Shown piece after piece: positions 24,965 to 37,408 of a stretch of 55,938 bases of DNA; the first letter of the stretch is position 1; each line of letters starts with the position of its first letter. The stretch lies in assembly GCF_014641715.1 (NCBI RefSeq), contig NZ_BMIG01000021.1:1-55938 (forward strand). The letters are read 5' to 3'. Origin of the DNA: Polaromonas eurypsychrophila. GTDB taxonomy: Bacteria; Pseudomonadota; Gammaproteobacteria; Burkholderiales; Burkholderiaceae_C. Under the pieces are notes generated by a model. The model was not told the DNA's origin, ran no database searches, and saw only the letters and a program-made list of their open reading frames with translations. Position numbers and translations under genes: made by a program.

Positions 24965-24997
24965 AAATGGGCGGGTTTTCACCGCCCATTTTTTTTT
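24965..24997 (+). terminator. intrinsic terminator in the rimP leader (possible attenuator)
   Basis: AAATGGGCGG (24965-24974) pairs perfectly with CCGCCCATTT (24982-24991) around a 7-base loop and is followed by a T-run to 24997. It lies between the candidate promoter and rimP, so it would end most transcripts unless read through. It could also simply terminate the yejABEF transcript. Leader terminators ahead of rimP-nusA are known in gammaproteobacteria. Confidence 0.85.
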
Positions 24998-25057
24998 GGG
25001 CGTTTGTTTTTGCAAACTGATTTTTTTGAGAAGCTGACGCAGCGATCTACGGACTGA

Positions 25058-25636
25058 ATGGCCTTACACGAAACGATTGAGCAAACCGTCACGGGACTGG
25101 GTTACGAACTGGTGGAAATTGAGCGCACCAGTGGCGGCTTGCTGCGTGTGACGATTGATCAGCCGCAGGTCGAGGGTATGCCTGAGCAGTTCATCAATGC
25201 GGAAGACTGCGAAAAGATCACGCGCCAATTGCAGTTTGTGCTGGAGGTTGAAGGCGCGGCCTATTCCCGGCTCGAAGTGAGCTCGCCAGGCATAGACCGG
25301 CCCCTGCGCAGTGAAAAGGATTTTGTGCGGTTTACCGGCGAGCTGGTGGACATCACGCTGAAGGCGGCCATCGGCTCCGCAGCCGCGGCCGGGTCGGGCA
25401 TAGCGGCCAGCCGCAAGAAATTTCGCGGCACGCTGGAACGTGCGGCATCGGGTTGGCAGATTGTGTGGAGCGAAGAGCCCGCCGTCAAACCCGGCGTGAA
25501 GGTGAGCAAGAACAGGGTTTCCGCGCCGCTGCAGGCGATGGGTTTCACACTCGATGAGATTGCGCAGGCGCGGCTTGCGCCTGTGGTTGACTTCAAGGGG
25601 CGCCGGCCGAAAAGCCCGCCCGCAACAGAGATATAA
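25058..25636 (+). CDS. rimP: ribosome maturation factor RimP
   Basis: A 192-residue protein with the N-terminal alpha/beta domain ([21 protein letters not shown]) and the C-terminal SH3-like domain, joined by [12 protein letters not shown], the family hallmark. It is needed for 30S subunit assembly. The Ala/Gly/Ser insert around residues 108-120 is longer than in E. coli. It is the first gene of the operon and sits 22 bp before nusA. Confidence 0.93.
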   Translation: MALHETIEQTVTGLGYELVEIERTSGGLLRVTIDQPQVEGMPEQFINAEDCEKITRQLQFVLEVEGAAYSRLEVSSPGIDRPLRSEKDFVRFTGELVDITLKAAIGSAAAAGSGIAASRKKFRGTLERAASGWQIVWSEEPAVKPGVKVSKNRVSAPLQAMGFTLDEIAQARLAPVVDFKGRRPKSPPATEI

Positions 25637-25658
25637 AAAGGAAAGGCAGGCTTGTGAA

Positions 25659-27200
25659 ATGAATCGCGAACTGTTGATGTTGGTAGATGCCATCTCGCGT
25701 GAGAAAAATGTTGAACGTGACGTCGTCTTCGGCGCGGTCGAGCTCGCGCTCGCCTCCGCGACGAAGAAGGTGTATGCGGGCGAAGTGGACATCCGCGTTG
25801 CGGTTGACCGCGACAGCGGCAACTACGAAACTTTCCGACGCTGGCTGGTCGTACCCGACGAAGCCGGCCTGCAAAATCCTGAAGCCGAAGAGCTGGTCAG
25901 CGATGCACGCGACGAGATCGCCGACATCGAAGAAGGCGACTTCATCGAAAAGCCGGTCGAAAGCCTGCCCATCGGTCGCATTGGCGCGCAAGCGGCCAAG
26001 CAGGTCATCCTGCAGAAGATCCGTGATGCCGAGCGGGAAATGCTGCTCAACGACTTCATGTCACGCGGCGACAAGATTTTTGTCGGTACCGTCAAGCGCA
26101 TGGACAAGGGCGACATCATTGTCGAGTCCGGTCGTGTTGAAGGCCGCCTGCGCCGCGGCGACATGATTCCGAAAGAAAACCTGCGCTCCGGCGACCGCGT
26201 CCGCGCCATGATCATGGAAGTCGACACCACTCTGCGTGGCGCACCCATCATCCTGTCGCGCACCTCGCCCGAATACATGATCGAGCTGTTCCGCCAGGAA
26301 GTGCCGGAGATTGAACAAGGCCTGCTGGAGATCAAGTCCTGCGCCCGTGACCCCGGTTCGCGCGCCAAGATCGCCGTGTTGTCGCATGACAAACGTGTCG
26401 ATCCGATTGGCACCTGTGTCGGTGTGCGCGGCACCCGTGTCAACGGCGTGACCAACGAGCTCGCTGGCGAACGTGTTGACATCGTGCTGTGGAGCGAAGA
26501 CCCGGCTCAGTTTGTGATCGGCGCGCTGGCGCCGGCCAATGTGTCTTCCATCGTTGTGGACGAAGAGCGCCATGCCATGGACGTGGTGGTTGACGAGGAA
26601 AACCTCGCGATCTCCATAGGTCGCGGCGGCCAGAACGTGCGCCTTGCCGCTGAGCTGACTGGCTGGAAAATCAACATCATGACCGCTGATGAGTCCGCGG
26701 AAAAGCAGGCCACGGAGACCGACACCAGCCGCAAGCTGTTCATGGAAAAGCTCGATGTGGACGAGGAAATCGCCGACATCCTGATTTCCGAAGGCTTCAC
26801 CAGCCTCGAAGAGGTGGCTTATGTGCCACTGCAGGAAATGCTGGAGATCGACTCTTTTGACGAAGACACCGTCAATGAGCTGCGCACGCGCGCCAAGGAT
26901 GCACTCCTGACCATGGAAATCGCCAAGGAAGAAAATGCCGAGGGCGTCTCGCAGAACCTGCGCGATGTCGAAGGCCTTACGCCCGAACTGATCGCCAAAC
27001 TCACCGAGGCCGGCGTCGGCACCCGTGATGACCTGGCCGATCTTGCGGTCGATGAATTAACCGAGATCACCGGCCAGTCCGAGGACGAAGCCAAAGCCCT
27101 GATCATGACCGCCCGCGCCCATTGGTTTACCGATGAAGCTGCCGAGCCCGCCGCTGCCGCTGAGCCTGCAAGTGCAGACCTCGCGTCCAAAGAGCAATGA
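25659..27200 (+). CDS. nusA: transcription factor NusA
   Basis: About 513 residues starting [18 protein letters not shown] at 25659; an in-frame extension into rimP is rejected. The N-terminal RNA polymerase-binding domain (about 1-125) is followed by S1 (about 130-200, [19 protein letters not shown]), KH1/KH2 (about 200-345) and two acidic helix-hairpin repeats at the C-terminus (about 360-500). It controls pausing, termination and antitermination. Because NusA promotes termination, the leader terminator upstream could provide autoregulation. Confidence 0.95.
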   Translation: MNRELLMLVDAISREKNVERDVVFGAVELALASATKKVYAGEVDIRVAVDRDSGNYETFRRWLVVPDEAGLQNPEAEELVSDARDEIADIEEGDFIEKPVESLPIGRIGAQAAKQVILQKIRDAEREMLLNDFMSRGDKIFVGTVKRMDKGDIIVESGRVEGRLRRGDMIPKENLRSGDRVRAMIMEVDTTLRGAPIILSRTSPEYMIELFRQEVPEIEQGLLEIKSCARDPGSRAKIAVLSHDKRVDPIGTCVGVRGTRVNGVTNELAGERVDIVLWSEDPAQFVIGALAPANVSSIVVDEERHAMDVVVDEENLAISIGRGGQNVRLAAELTGWKINIMTADESAEKQATETDTSRKLFMEKLDVDEEIADILISEGFTSLEEVAYVPLQEMLEIDSFDEDTVNELRTRAKDALLTMEIAKEENAEGVSQNLRDVEGLTPELIAKLTEAGVGTRDDLADLAVDELTEITGQSEDEAKALIMTARAHWFTDEAAEPAAAAEPASADLASKEQ

Positions 27201-27227
27201 TCATGGAGGCCAGCAGGAAAAAAACAT

Positions 27228-30119
<2,892 letters not shown>

Positions 30120-30132
30120 TCGCCGCAAGGCC

Positions 30133-30161
30133 GGCTGCCCGCCGAGAGGGCTGCCCGCCGA
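30133..30161 (+). repeat. tandem 13-bp direct repeat between infB and rbfA
   Basis: GGCTGCCCGCCGA occurs twice (30133-30145 and 30149-30161), separated by three bases, followed by CCGGCAGGC, which can fold back on the second unit. It occupies most of the 61-bp infB-rbfA gap and leaves no clear ribosome site for rbfA, so it may affect expression of that gene. Confidence 0.7.
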
Positions 30162-30180
30162 CCGGCAGGCTCATTGAGTT

Positions 30181-30549
30181 ATGCGTAAAAAAACATCTAC
30201 CCCGAACCGCGGTTTTCGCGTTGCCGATCAGATCCAGCGTGATCTGACGGAGCTGATCGCGCGCGAGTTGAAAGACCCACGGGTGGGCATGGTCACAATC
30301 CAGGCGGTCGAGGTTACCGCCGATTACGCCCATGCCAAGGTGTTTTTCAGCGTGCTGATTGGCGACCCGACCGAGTGCGAAACCGCGTTGAACCAGGCGG
30401 CGGGTTTCCTGCGCAACGGCCTGTTCAAGAAGCTGATGATCCACACCGTGCCCACGCTGCATTTCCAGTTCGACCGCACCACCGAGCGTGCGGCCGACAT
30501 GAACGCCCTGATTGCCAAGGCGGTTTCCTCCCGCGCCCAGGACGACTGA
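30181..30549 (+). CDS. rbfA: ribosome-binding factor A
   Basis: A 122-residue KH-like protein matching RbfA throughout: [27 protein letters not shown], a [15 protein letters not shown] strand, [13 protein letters not shown] and the [19 protein letters not shown] end. It binds the 30S subunit and helps 16S rRNA maturation, important in cold adaptation. It lies within the nusA-infB-truB operon. Confidence 0.94.
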   Translation: MRKKTSTPNRGFRVADQIQRDLTELIARELKDPRVGMVTIQAVEVTADYAHAKVFFSVLIGDPTECETALNQAAGFLRNGLFKKLMIHTVPTLHFQFDRTTERAADMNALIAKAVSSRAQDD

Positions 30550-30570
30550 GTTCGCGCCGTTTCCCTTGAT

Positions 30571-30631
30571 GACAGGTTCAGGGACAACGGTGCCAACGAC
30601 ACGCCGGGCTTGCCCGCGCGTTGAGCCTGTC
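30571..30631. repeat. inverted repeat (GACAGGYTCA) ahead of truB
   Basis: GACAGGTTCA (30571-30580) faces TTGAGCCTGTC (30621-30631), arms matching 9 of 10, across 40 bases in the rbfA-truB gap. The core GAGCCTGTCGAA belongs to a dispersed palindromic repeat that I remember from many Proteobacteria. The right arm lies seven bases before the truB ATG, where a ribosome site would be expected. Confidence 0.6.
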
Positions 30632-30638
30632 GAAATTT

Positions 30639-31661
30639 ATGACGCAAACTTCTCCTCATCGCCAAAAGATACAGCGACGTCCCGTGCATGGCGTGTTGCT
30701 GCTCGACAAGCCGCTTGGCCTGTCGAGCAACCAGGCGCTGCAGAAGGCGAAGTGGCTATTGCGTGCGGACAAGGCCGGCCACACCGGCACACTGGACCCT
30801 TTGGCCACCGGCGTGTTGCCGCTGTGTTTCGGCGCAGCCACCAAGTTCAGCCAGCTACAGCTTGACGCCGACAAGACCTACGAAGCCGTGCTGCTGCTGG
30901 GCCAGAAAACCAGCACCGCCGATGCCGAGGGCGAGGTCATTGAAACGAGGCCGGTACCGCCCATTACCTTGGCCCTGCTGGACGAGATGACACGCCGCTT
31001 CACCGGTTCGCTGGCACAAGTGCCGCCCATGTATTCGGCCCTGAAGAAAGACGGCAAGGCGCTGTACGAATATGCGCGCAAGGGGCAAGAGGTCGAGCGG
31101 GATGCCCGCCACATCACCATTTATAAGCTGAATATGGCTCCAGCCCATGATCCACGGGTACTGGCAGCTATCAAAATCATAGTTTCCTGCAGCAAGGGTA
31201 CCTATATCCGAACATTGGGTGAAGACATCGGCGAGGCCATTGGCTGCGGCGCGCACCTGGGGTCGCTCAGGCGGCTGGAGACGGGCGGCTACACCGACAG
31301 TCAATGCGTGAGTTTGCTTTCGCTCGAAGCCATGAGCGAGGCCGAGCGAGAGGCCTGCCTGCTGCCGGTGCAGTCGCTGGTGGCCAGTTATCCGGTTGTC
31401 ACACTTGATGCCGACAATGCAGGGCGTTTCCTGAGCGGCCTGCGGCGTCGCGGCAATGCCGGTCAGTGGGGTCCGGACGCCGAACTGGTGCAGGTGTTCG
31501 GCACAAATCCTGCGGCGTTTCTGGGTTCGGCCCATGTTACCGCTGACGAACTGATTCCAGGCCGCCTGCTCAGCCCGATTGAAATTCAGGACATGCTCGC
31601 TGCGAGCCGACCTGTCTCACCCGTTTCCTCCAGCCCTGCGGCCACGGCCGCGATGGCTTAG
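30639..31661 (+). CDS. truB: tRNA pseudouridine-55 synthase
   Basis: A 340-residue enzyme that makes pseudouridine 55 in the T-arm of tRNAs. Motifs are VHGVLLLDKPLGLSSNQALQ, GHTGTLDPLATGVLP with catalytic Asp at about D53, and CSKGTYIRTLGEDIG. I start it at ATG 30639; a TTG 18 bases earlier lies in an intergenic repeat. Residues about 166-182 (APAHDPRVLAAIK and neighbours), just before CSKGTY, come from a reverse copy of the 48-bp repeat, making this segment slightly longer than in E. coli. Confidence 0.93.
   Translation: MTQTSPHRQKIQRRPVHGVLLLDKPLGLSSNQALQKAKWLLRADKAGHTGTLDPLATGVLPLCFGAATKFSQLQLDADKTYEAVLLLGQKTSTADAEGEVIETRPVPPITLALLDEMTRRFTGSLAQVPPMYSALKKDGKALYEYARKGQEVERDARHITIYKLNMAPAHDPRVLAAIKIIVSCSKGTYIRTLGEDIGEAIGCGAHLGSLRRLETGGYTDSQCVSLLSLEAMSEAEREACLLPVQSLVASYPVVTLDADNAGRFLSGLRRRGNAGQWGPDAELVQVFGTNPAAFLGSAHVTADELIPGRLLSPIEIQDMLAASRPVSPVSSSPAATAAMA
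31136..31183 (-). repeat. 48-bp two-hairpin repeat, copy 5, inside truB
   Basis: Reverse copy within the truB frame. Read on the minus strand it starts ACTATGATTTTGATAGC and ends GGGCTGGAGCC, with CCC/GGG pairing around GTGGATCAT. The repeat edge falls at codon position 3, a different frame from the other reverse copy in yejF. The insertion point is only a few residues before the conserved CSKGTYIRTL strand. Confidence 0.78.
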
Positions 31662-31694
31662 CACCACCGATTTGAAGTTTTTAGAAAGCCAACC

Positions 31695-33518
<1,824 letters not shown>

Positions 33519-33550
33519 GCCCCCACGTTCGCTCACTGCGTGTAGCTCTC

Positions 33551-33566
33551 TGCCCCCCGAGGGGGC
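33551..33566. repeat. GC hairpin in dispersed intergenic repeat
   Basis: GCCCCC and GGGGGC at 33552-33566 form a 6-bp stem. The surrounding 33519-33600 (ACGTTCGCTCACTGCG ... CTGCGCCTGCGGACCGGC) looks like the GC-rich dispersed repeat often found after genes in Comamonadaceae (from memory). No T-run follows directly. Confidence 0.5.
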
Positions 33567-33655
33567 GCTGCGCCTGCGGACCGGCAAAGCCGGATCTGCG
33601 GCTCCTGCTGGAATAAAGTCGGGGAGGGCGGCAACCGGGTTGAACGCTTGAACAC

Positions 33656-33693
33656 GGCCGCTGTGCGTTTTCGCTCCAGCGGCCTTCCTATTT
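33656..33693 (+). terminator. probable terminator after typA
   Basis: GGCCGCTG (33656-33663) pairs perfectly with CAGCGGCC (33677-33684); an inner GCG/CGC pair can form around TTTT. The following TTCCTATTT is only partly T-rich, so this is a moderate intrinsic terminator for the rimP-typA operon. Confidence 0.5.
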
Positions 33694-33729
33694 AGTACAC
33701 AGAGATCTGATTGAACCAGCCCTCCATCC

Positions 33730-34614
33730 ATGAAACTCACGCATTCCAGAGCCGTCTTTCTGATGATTGCGATCACCCTGATGTGGTCGATCGCCGGCGT
33801 GGTCACGCGCCATCTTGAGTCGGCCCGAAGTTTTGAAGTGACTTTCTGGCGCAGTTTCTTCACCCTGGTGTCGCTGCTGGTGATCCTGCCGATGTTTCAA
33901 GGGCGCGAGGTGTTCTCGCGCATCCGCCATGCAGGTCGTTTCCTGTGGGTCTCCGGTATCTGCTGGAGCATCATGTTCACCGCTTTCATGCTGGCGCTGA
34001 CCATGACCACCGTGGCCAATGTGCTGGTGACCATGGCGCTGGGGCCATTTCTGACGGCTCTGATCGCACGGGTGTTTATCGGACACCGTATCGCGCCGCG
34101 TACCTGGTTCGCGATTGCCGTTGCGGGCGTGGGCATCGCCTGGATGTACGGCAGCCAGGTCAACTTGGGCGGCGGTCTGGGGCAGTTCGCCGGCACGCTG
34201 GTGGCGCTGCTGGTGCCGATGGCCGCAGCCGTGAACTGGACGGTGGTGCAGCGCAGCCAGGCGCAAGGCGAAAAGATTGATCTGGTGCCGGCCGTGCTGG
34301 TGGGCGCGGCGATTTCCTCGCTGGCGACCTTGCCACTGGCTTTTCCATTTGCCGCCACCGGTCGGGATTTGGGCTTGTTGGCATTGCTTGGGCTGGTGCA
34401 GCTCGCCATTCCCTGTGTGCTCTCAGTCATCTGCGCCCGCGTGTTGAAGGCGCCGGAGATGGCGCTGCTGGCGCTGCTGGAAATTATTTTTGGCATCTTG
34501 CTGGCCTGGCTGGGTGCCGGCGAGGTGCCTGCCGCCAGTGTGCTGAGCGGTGGCTTGCTGGTCATAGGCGCACTGGTGCTTAACGAAGTGATGGGATGGA
34601 GACAAAGAACATGA
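33730..34614 (+). CDS. EamA/DMT-superfamily transporter
   Basis: A 294-residue membrane protein with ten predicted helices arranged as two EamA repeats (about 5-140 and 150-290). Typical signs are MWSIAGVVTRHLE and FWRSFFTLVSLLVILP in the first repeat and a Pro/Ala-rich RVLKAPEMALLALLEIIFGILLAWL near the end. Substrates of the family are metabolites such as amino acids; none can be assigned here. The stop overlaps the start of the hydrolase gene (ATGA), suggesting joint expression. Confidence 0.85.
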   Translation: MKLTHSRAVFLMIAITLMWSIAGVVTRHLESARSFEVTFWRSFFTLVSLLVILPMFQGREVFSRIRHAGRFLWVSGICWSIMFTAFMLALTMTTVANVLVTMALGPFLTALIARVFIGHRIAPRTWFAIAVAGVGIAWMYGSQVNLGGGLGQFAGTLVALLVPMAAAVNWTVVQRSQAQGEKIDLVPAVLVGAAISSLATLPLAFPFAATGRDLGLLALLGLVQLAIPCVLSVICARVLKAPEMALLALLEIIFGILLAWLGAGEVPAASVLSGGLLVIGALVLNEVMGWRQRT

Positions 34615-35741
34615 CTCAGACATACCAGCTGAAAACCACAGGGGACGTGCTGATCGAGGTGCGCGGCCAGGTCGGCTTCATCACCCTGAACCGGCCCAAG
34701 GCGCTCAACGCGCTGTCGCTAGCCATGGTGCGTGAGCTTTCTGCAGCGCTGACGGCCTGGCAGGTCGATCCGGCCATCCTGGCGGTGGCGATACGCGGCA
34801 CTAACAAGGTCGGCCGTCCCGGCACACCCGAGGCGCTGTTTGGCGGTTTCTCGGCTGGCGGCGACATCCGCTTTTTCCATGAGGTGGCGCTGGCGGGTGA
34901 CACCTCGCTCGACGACTTCTTCACCGAGGAATACAAGCTCAATCACCTGATTCACAACTATCCCAAGCCCTACCTCGCTTTCATGGACGGTGTCGTCATG
35001 GGCGGGGGCATGGGAATTTCGCAGGGGGCAAAAGTCCGCATCGTCACCGAGCACAGCAAGCTGGCCATGCCGGAAACCAACATCGGCTTGTTCCCCGATG
35101 TCGGCGGTGGCTACTTTTTGAGCCGTTGTCCCGGCAGCATCGGCGAGTACCTGGCACTGACCGGGGTGGTGATAACTGGCGACGAGGCGTTGGCTTACGG
35201 GCTGGCCGACATCCAACTGCCGGCTGCCTCATTGCCTGCCGTGTGGCAGGCGCTGGGGGATCAGGTTTTTGCTTCAACGGCATCTGTGGATGCCTGGATT
35301 GCTACTGATTTAATAGCTGGTCACGCCCGCCGGGAAAGGGCTGCAGGTCAGTTTGATCAATACTTTTCGCTTGCACGGGTGAAACACATGGTCGATGCGC
35401 TAGAGGCCGCGCCCGAAGAAGCAGCGCGAAAAATCGGCGCCATGTTGCGCAAGCGGTCGCCACTGATGCTGCATGTCACGCTGGAGCAGGTTCGCCGCGC
35501 CAGGACCCTGAGCCTGGCCGACGACCTGCGCATGGAGCGCGACATCGTGCATCACTGCTTCCACCTGAATTCCGGCGTCGCCAGTGAAACCGTCGAAGGC
35601 ATACGCGCGCTGGCCATCGACAAGGACTACGCGCCGAAGTGGAACCCGGCGCGTATCGAGGACGTCAAGCCGGCGATGACCCAGGCGTTTTTTGCCAGCC
35701 CCTGGACCGCTGATACACACCCGCTGCGCGACCTGACCTGA
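34611..35741 (+). CDS. 3-hydroxyisobutyryl-CoA hydrolase-like (crotonase family)
   Basis: A 376-residue crotonase-fold protein, longer than plain enoyl-CoA hydratases, as expected for the HIBCH group in valine breakdown. Motifs are FITLNRPKALNALS, the oxyanion-hole segments FSAGGDIR and GVVMGGGMGIS, PETNIGLFPDVGGGYFLSR, and the C-terminal extension with EGIRALAIDKDYAPKWNP. Residues 231-246 (ATDLIAGHARRERAAG) are exactly one forward copy of the 48-bp repeat. The start at 34611 overlaps the transporter stop; five more codons upstream are possible. Confidence 0.85.
   Translation: MTQTYQLKTTGDVLIEVRGQVGFITLNRPKALNALSLAMVRELSAALTAWQVDPAILAVAIRGTNKVGRPGTPEALFGGFSAGGDIRFFHEVALAGDTSLDDFFTEEYKLNHLIHNYPKPYLAFMDGVVMGGGMGISQGAKVRIVTEHSKLAMPETNIGLFPDVGGGYFLSRCPGSIGEYLALTGVVITGDEALAYGLADIQLPAASLPAVWQALGDQVFASTASVDAWIATDLIAGHARRERAAGQFDQYFSLARVKHMVDALEAAPEEAARKIGAMLRKRSPLMLHVTLEQVRRARTLSLADDLRMERDIVHHCFHLNSGVASETVEGIRALAIDKDYAPKWNPARIEDVKPAMTQAFFASPWTADTHPLRDLT
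35301..35348 (+). repeat. 48-bp two-hairpin repeat, copy 6, inside hydrolase gene
   Basis: Forward copy beginning GCTACTGATTTAATAGCTGG and ending AGGGCTGCAGGT. It starts at codon position 1, so the 16 codons are translated in the same frame as the copies in ldcA and the acylase gene. The right hairpin is GCCC, 9 bases, GGGC. It lies in the variable helical region after the crotonase core. Confidence 0.8.
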
Positions 35742-35750
35742 GCCGGCTGC

Positions 35751-36305
35751 TCAGCGGCTGCGGGACTTCATGGCCCGCTCGACCTCACGCTTGCCTTCGC
35801 GGTCCTTGATGGTGTCGCGCTTGTCATGTTCACCCTTGCCCTTGGCCAGCCCGACCTCGCATTTGACCTTGCCGGCTTTCCAGTGCAGATTCAGCGGCAC
35901 CAGGGTGTAGCCTTTCTGCTCGATCTTGCCAATCAGGCGGCGGATCTCGTCCTTGTGCATCAGCAGCTTCTTGGTGCGCACCGAGTCCGGCCGGATATGG
36001 GTGGACGCGGTGCCCAGCGGATTGATCTGGCAGCCGATGATGAACAGTTCGCCGTTGCGGATCACGACATAGCCGTCAGTCAGCTGCACTTTGCCTTCGC
36101 GCAGGGACTTGACTTCCCAGCCTTCGAGCACCATGCCGGCCTCGAAGCGCTCTTCGATATGGTAATTGAACAGCGCTTTTTTGTTGTCGGCAATACGCAC
36201 GGCCGCAGCAGCAGCTTTCGGCGTGAGGTTGATGGCGGGCTTGCCGGTGGATTTTCCGGAGGAGGCGGCGGCCGGTTTTTTGGAGGATGCTTCTTTGGTG
36301 GCCAT
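35751..36305 (-). CDS. smpB: SsrA-binding protein SmpB
   Basis: About 184 residues, starting [11 protein letters not shown] at 36305 after an AGGAGG site. A basic, Ala/Lys/Ser-rich N-terminal tail of about 40 residues is longer than usual. The beta-barrel core follows: [49 protein letters not shown], and the C-terminal basic tail [26 protein letters not shown]. It escorts tmRNA to stalled ribosomes; ssrA itself is not seen here. It converges on the hydrolase gene (9-bp gap). Confidence 0.95.
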   Translation of the reverse strand: MATKEASSKKPAAASSGKSTGKPAINLTPKAAAAAVRIADNKKALFNYHIEERFEAGMVLEGWEVKSLREGKVQLTDGYVVIRNGELFIIGCQINPLGTASTHIRPDSVRTKKLLMHKDEIRRLIGKIEQKGYTLVPLNLHWKAGKVKCEVGLAKGKGEHDKRDTIKDREGKREVERAMKSRSR

Positions 36306-36330
36306 GGTCAGGAGGTAAGGGCGGCGCCGG

Positions 36331-36593
36331 GGCCTGTGCACCCTTATTTTATAAGTGCGAAAGGGGTTAAAACGGTGCCAATCAAGGCGCTCGACGACGG
36401 TCAGACTGTGCTCTGACCTAGGAGTGCAACGCCGAGTGGTGTCGTTTTAACCCCTTTCCCGCCGGGTTGCGGCCAAAAATGCCGTGCGCGGCGTTGCGAA
36501 GCCTCGCTGGAGTCCACTCCAGCTTCATTTCGCGCCTTGCTCACGGCATTTTTGACTCGCAACGCATCTTACAAAAATAAGGGTGAACAGGCC
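36331..36593. promoter_or_regulatory. nested inverted-repeat element between smpB and ratA
   Basis: The 317-bp divergent gap holds no gene but several perfect or near-perfect inverted arms. The outer arms are GGCCTGTGCACCCTT (36331) with AAGGGTGAACAGGCC (36579). A 16/16 pair is GAAAGGGGTTAAAACG (36359) with CGTTTTAACCCCTTTC (36443). A 12/12 pair is AAAAATGCCGTG (36475) with CACGGCATTTTT (36542). Inside the last is the palindrome GCTGGAGT-CC-ACTCCAGC (36506-36523). The outer arms place the same AT-rich box and leader start (ATAAGGGTG, then ACAGGCC) ahead of both genes, like mirrored promoters. Confidence 0.7.
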
Positions 36594-36595
36594 CA

Positions 36596-36624
36596 ATACA
36601 ATCGGGCGCAGCCCCTGATTGTAT
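36596..36624 (+). promoter_or_regulatory. dyad covering -10-like box and ratA start codon
   Basis: ATACAATC (36596-36603) and GATTGTAT (36617-36624) are perfect inverted arms, with GGGC-GCA-GCCC nested inside. The left arm contains a -10-like TACAAT; the right arm ends in the AT of the ratA ATG. No ribosome site is visible before the ATG. Confidence 0.6.
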
Positions 36625-37069
36625 GAAAACCGTCCAAAAGTCCGTCCTGATCTGGTACAGCGCAGCCGAAATGTTTGCCCTGGTCACCGATGTCGCCAGT
36701 TATCCGCAGTTTTTGCCCTGGTGTGACCAGGCCGTGGTGGTGGAGGAAGACGCCCATGGCATGACGGCCAAGGTCGGTATCTCTTTTGCTGGGCTGAGCC
36801 AGAGCTTCACCACCCGCAACACCCACGTGAAAGACCGCAAGGTCTCGCTCAAGCTTGTGGACGGTCCATTTTCGAAACTCGACGGGCACTGGGACTTCAT
36901 GCCCCTGGGCGACGGCACCCAGCGCGCCTGCAAGGTCAACTTCAGCCTGCGTTATGACTTCGACAATGCGGCGCTGGCCGCGCTGGTCGGCCCGGTGTTC
37001 GACAAGATCGCCGGCAGCATGGTGGACGCCTTCGTCAAACGCGCGGCGCAGGTGTATGGCGAAACCTGA
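36623..37069 (+). CDS. ratA: RatA/PasT-type START-domain protein
   Basis: A 148-residue START/polyketide-cyclase fold protein (COG2867) with YSAAEMFALVTDVASYPQFLPWC, the TRNTHVKDRKVSLKLVDGPF strand and a C-terminal long helix (AALVGPVFDKIAGSMVDAFVKRA). E. coli RatA (PasT) has been reported to block 70S formation and to affect persistence; in other bacteria the family resembles ubiquinone-binding Coq10. The rnfH gene starts nine bases downstream, the usual pairing, so toxin naming should be treated with care. Confidence 0.88.
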   Translation: MKTVQKSVLIWYSAAEMFALVTDVASYPQFLPWCDQAVVVEEDAHGMTAKVGISFAGLSQSFTTRNTHVKDRKVSLKLVDGPFSKLDGHWDFMPLGDGTQRACKVNFSLRYDFDNAALAALVGPVFDKIAGSMVDAFVKRAAQVYGET

Positions 37070-37078
37070 GGCCAGTCC

Positions 37079-37408
37079 ATGAACATCGTGCTGGTATATT
37101 CGCCAGCACCCCGCCAGGTGCGGGAGTGGGCACTGGTGCTGCCGTCAGGCTGCACGGTGGCGCAGGCGATTGAAAGCAGCGGCATCTTGACAGCATGCCC
37201 GGAGCTCGCGTCTGGCAAACTCGCGCTCGGTCTCTGGGGACGTAAAACCAGCTTGAAGCAGGTCTTGCAGGCTCAGGACAGGCTGGAAGTTTATCGCCCG
37301 CTGCGGGTTGATCCGAAAGTCGCGCGACGCGAGCGCTTCAGCAACCAGGGGGTCAAAAAATCAGGGTTGTTTGCCCGCAAGAGGGCAGGGGGCAAGGCCG
37401 GTTACTGA
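37079..37408 (+). CDS. rnfH: RnfH/RatB family ubiquitin-like protein
   Basis: A 109-residue protein with a beta-grasp fold of the UPF0125/RnfH type: N-terminal MNIVLVYSPAPRQVREWALVLPSGCTVAQAIESSG, then LALGLWGRKTSLKQVLQAQDRLEVYRPL, and a basic tail. The function is unsettled. It follows ratA in an apparent operon and its stop overlaps the convergent DUF4124 gene by seven bases. Confidence 0.88.
   Translation: MNIVLVYSPAPRQVREWALVLPSGCTVAQAIESSGILTACPELASGKLALGLWGRKTSLKQVLQAQDRLEVYRPLRVDPKVARRERFSNQGVKKSGLFARKRAGGKAGY

Noticed and set aside
36623..37408. ratA-rnfH as a toxin-antitoxin system
   Set aside because: The pair is a conserved housekeeping arrangement; the RatAB toxin-antitoxin naming is not well supported, and RatA-like proteins also resemble Coq10.
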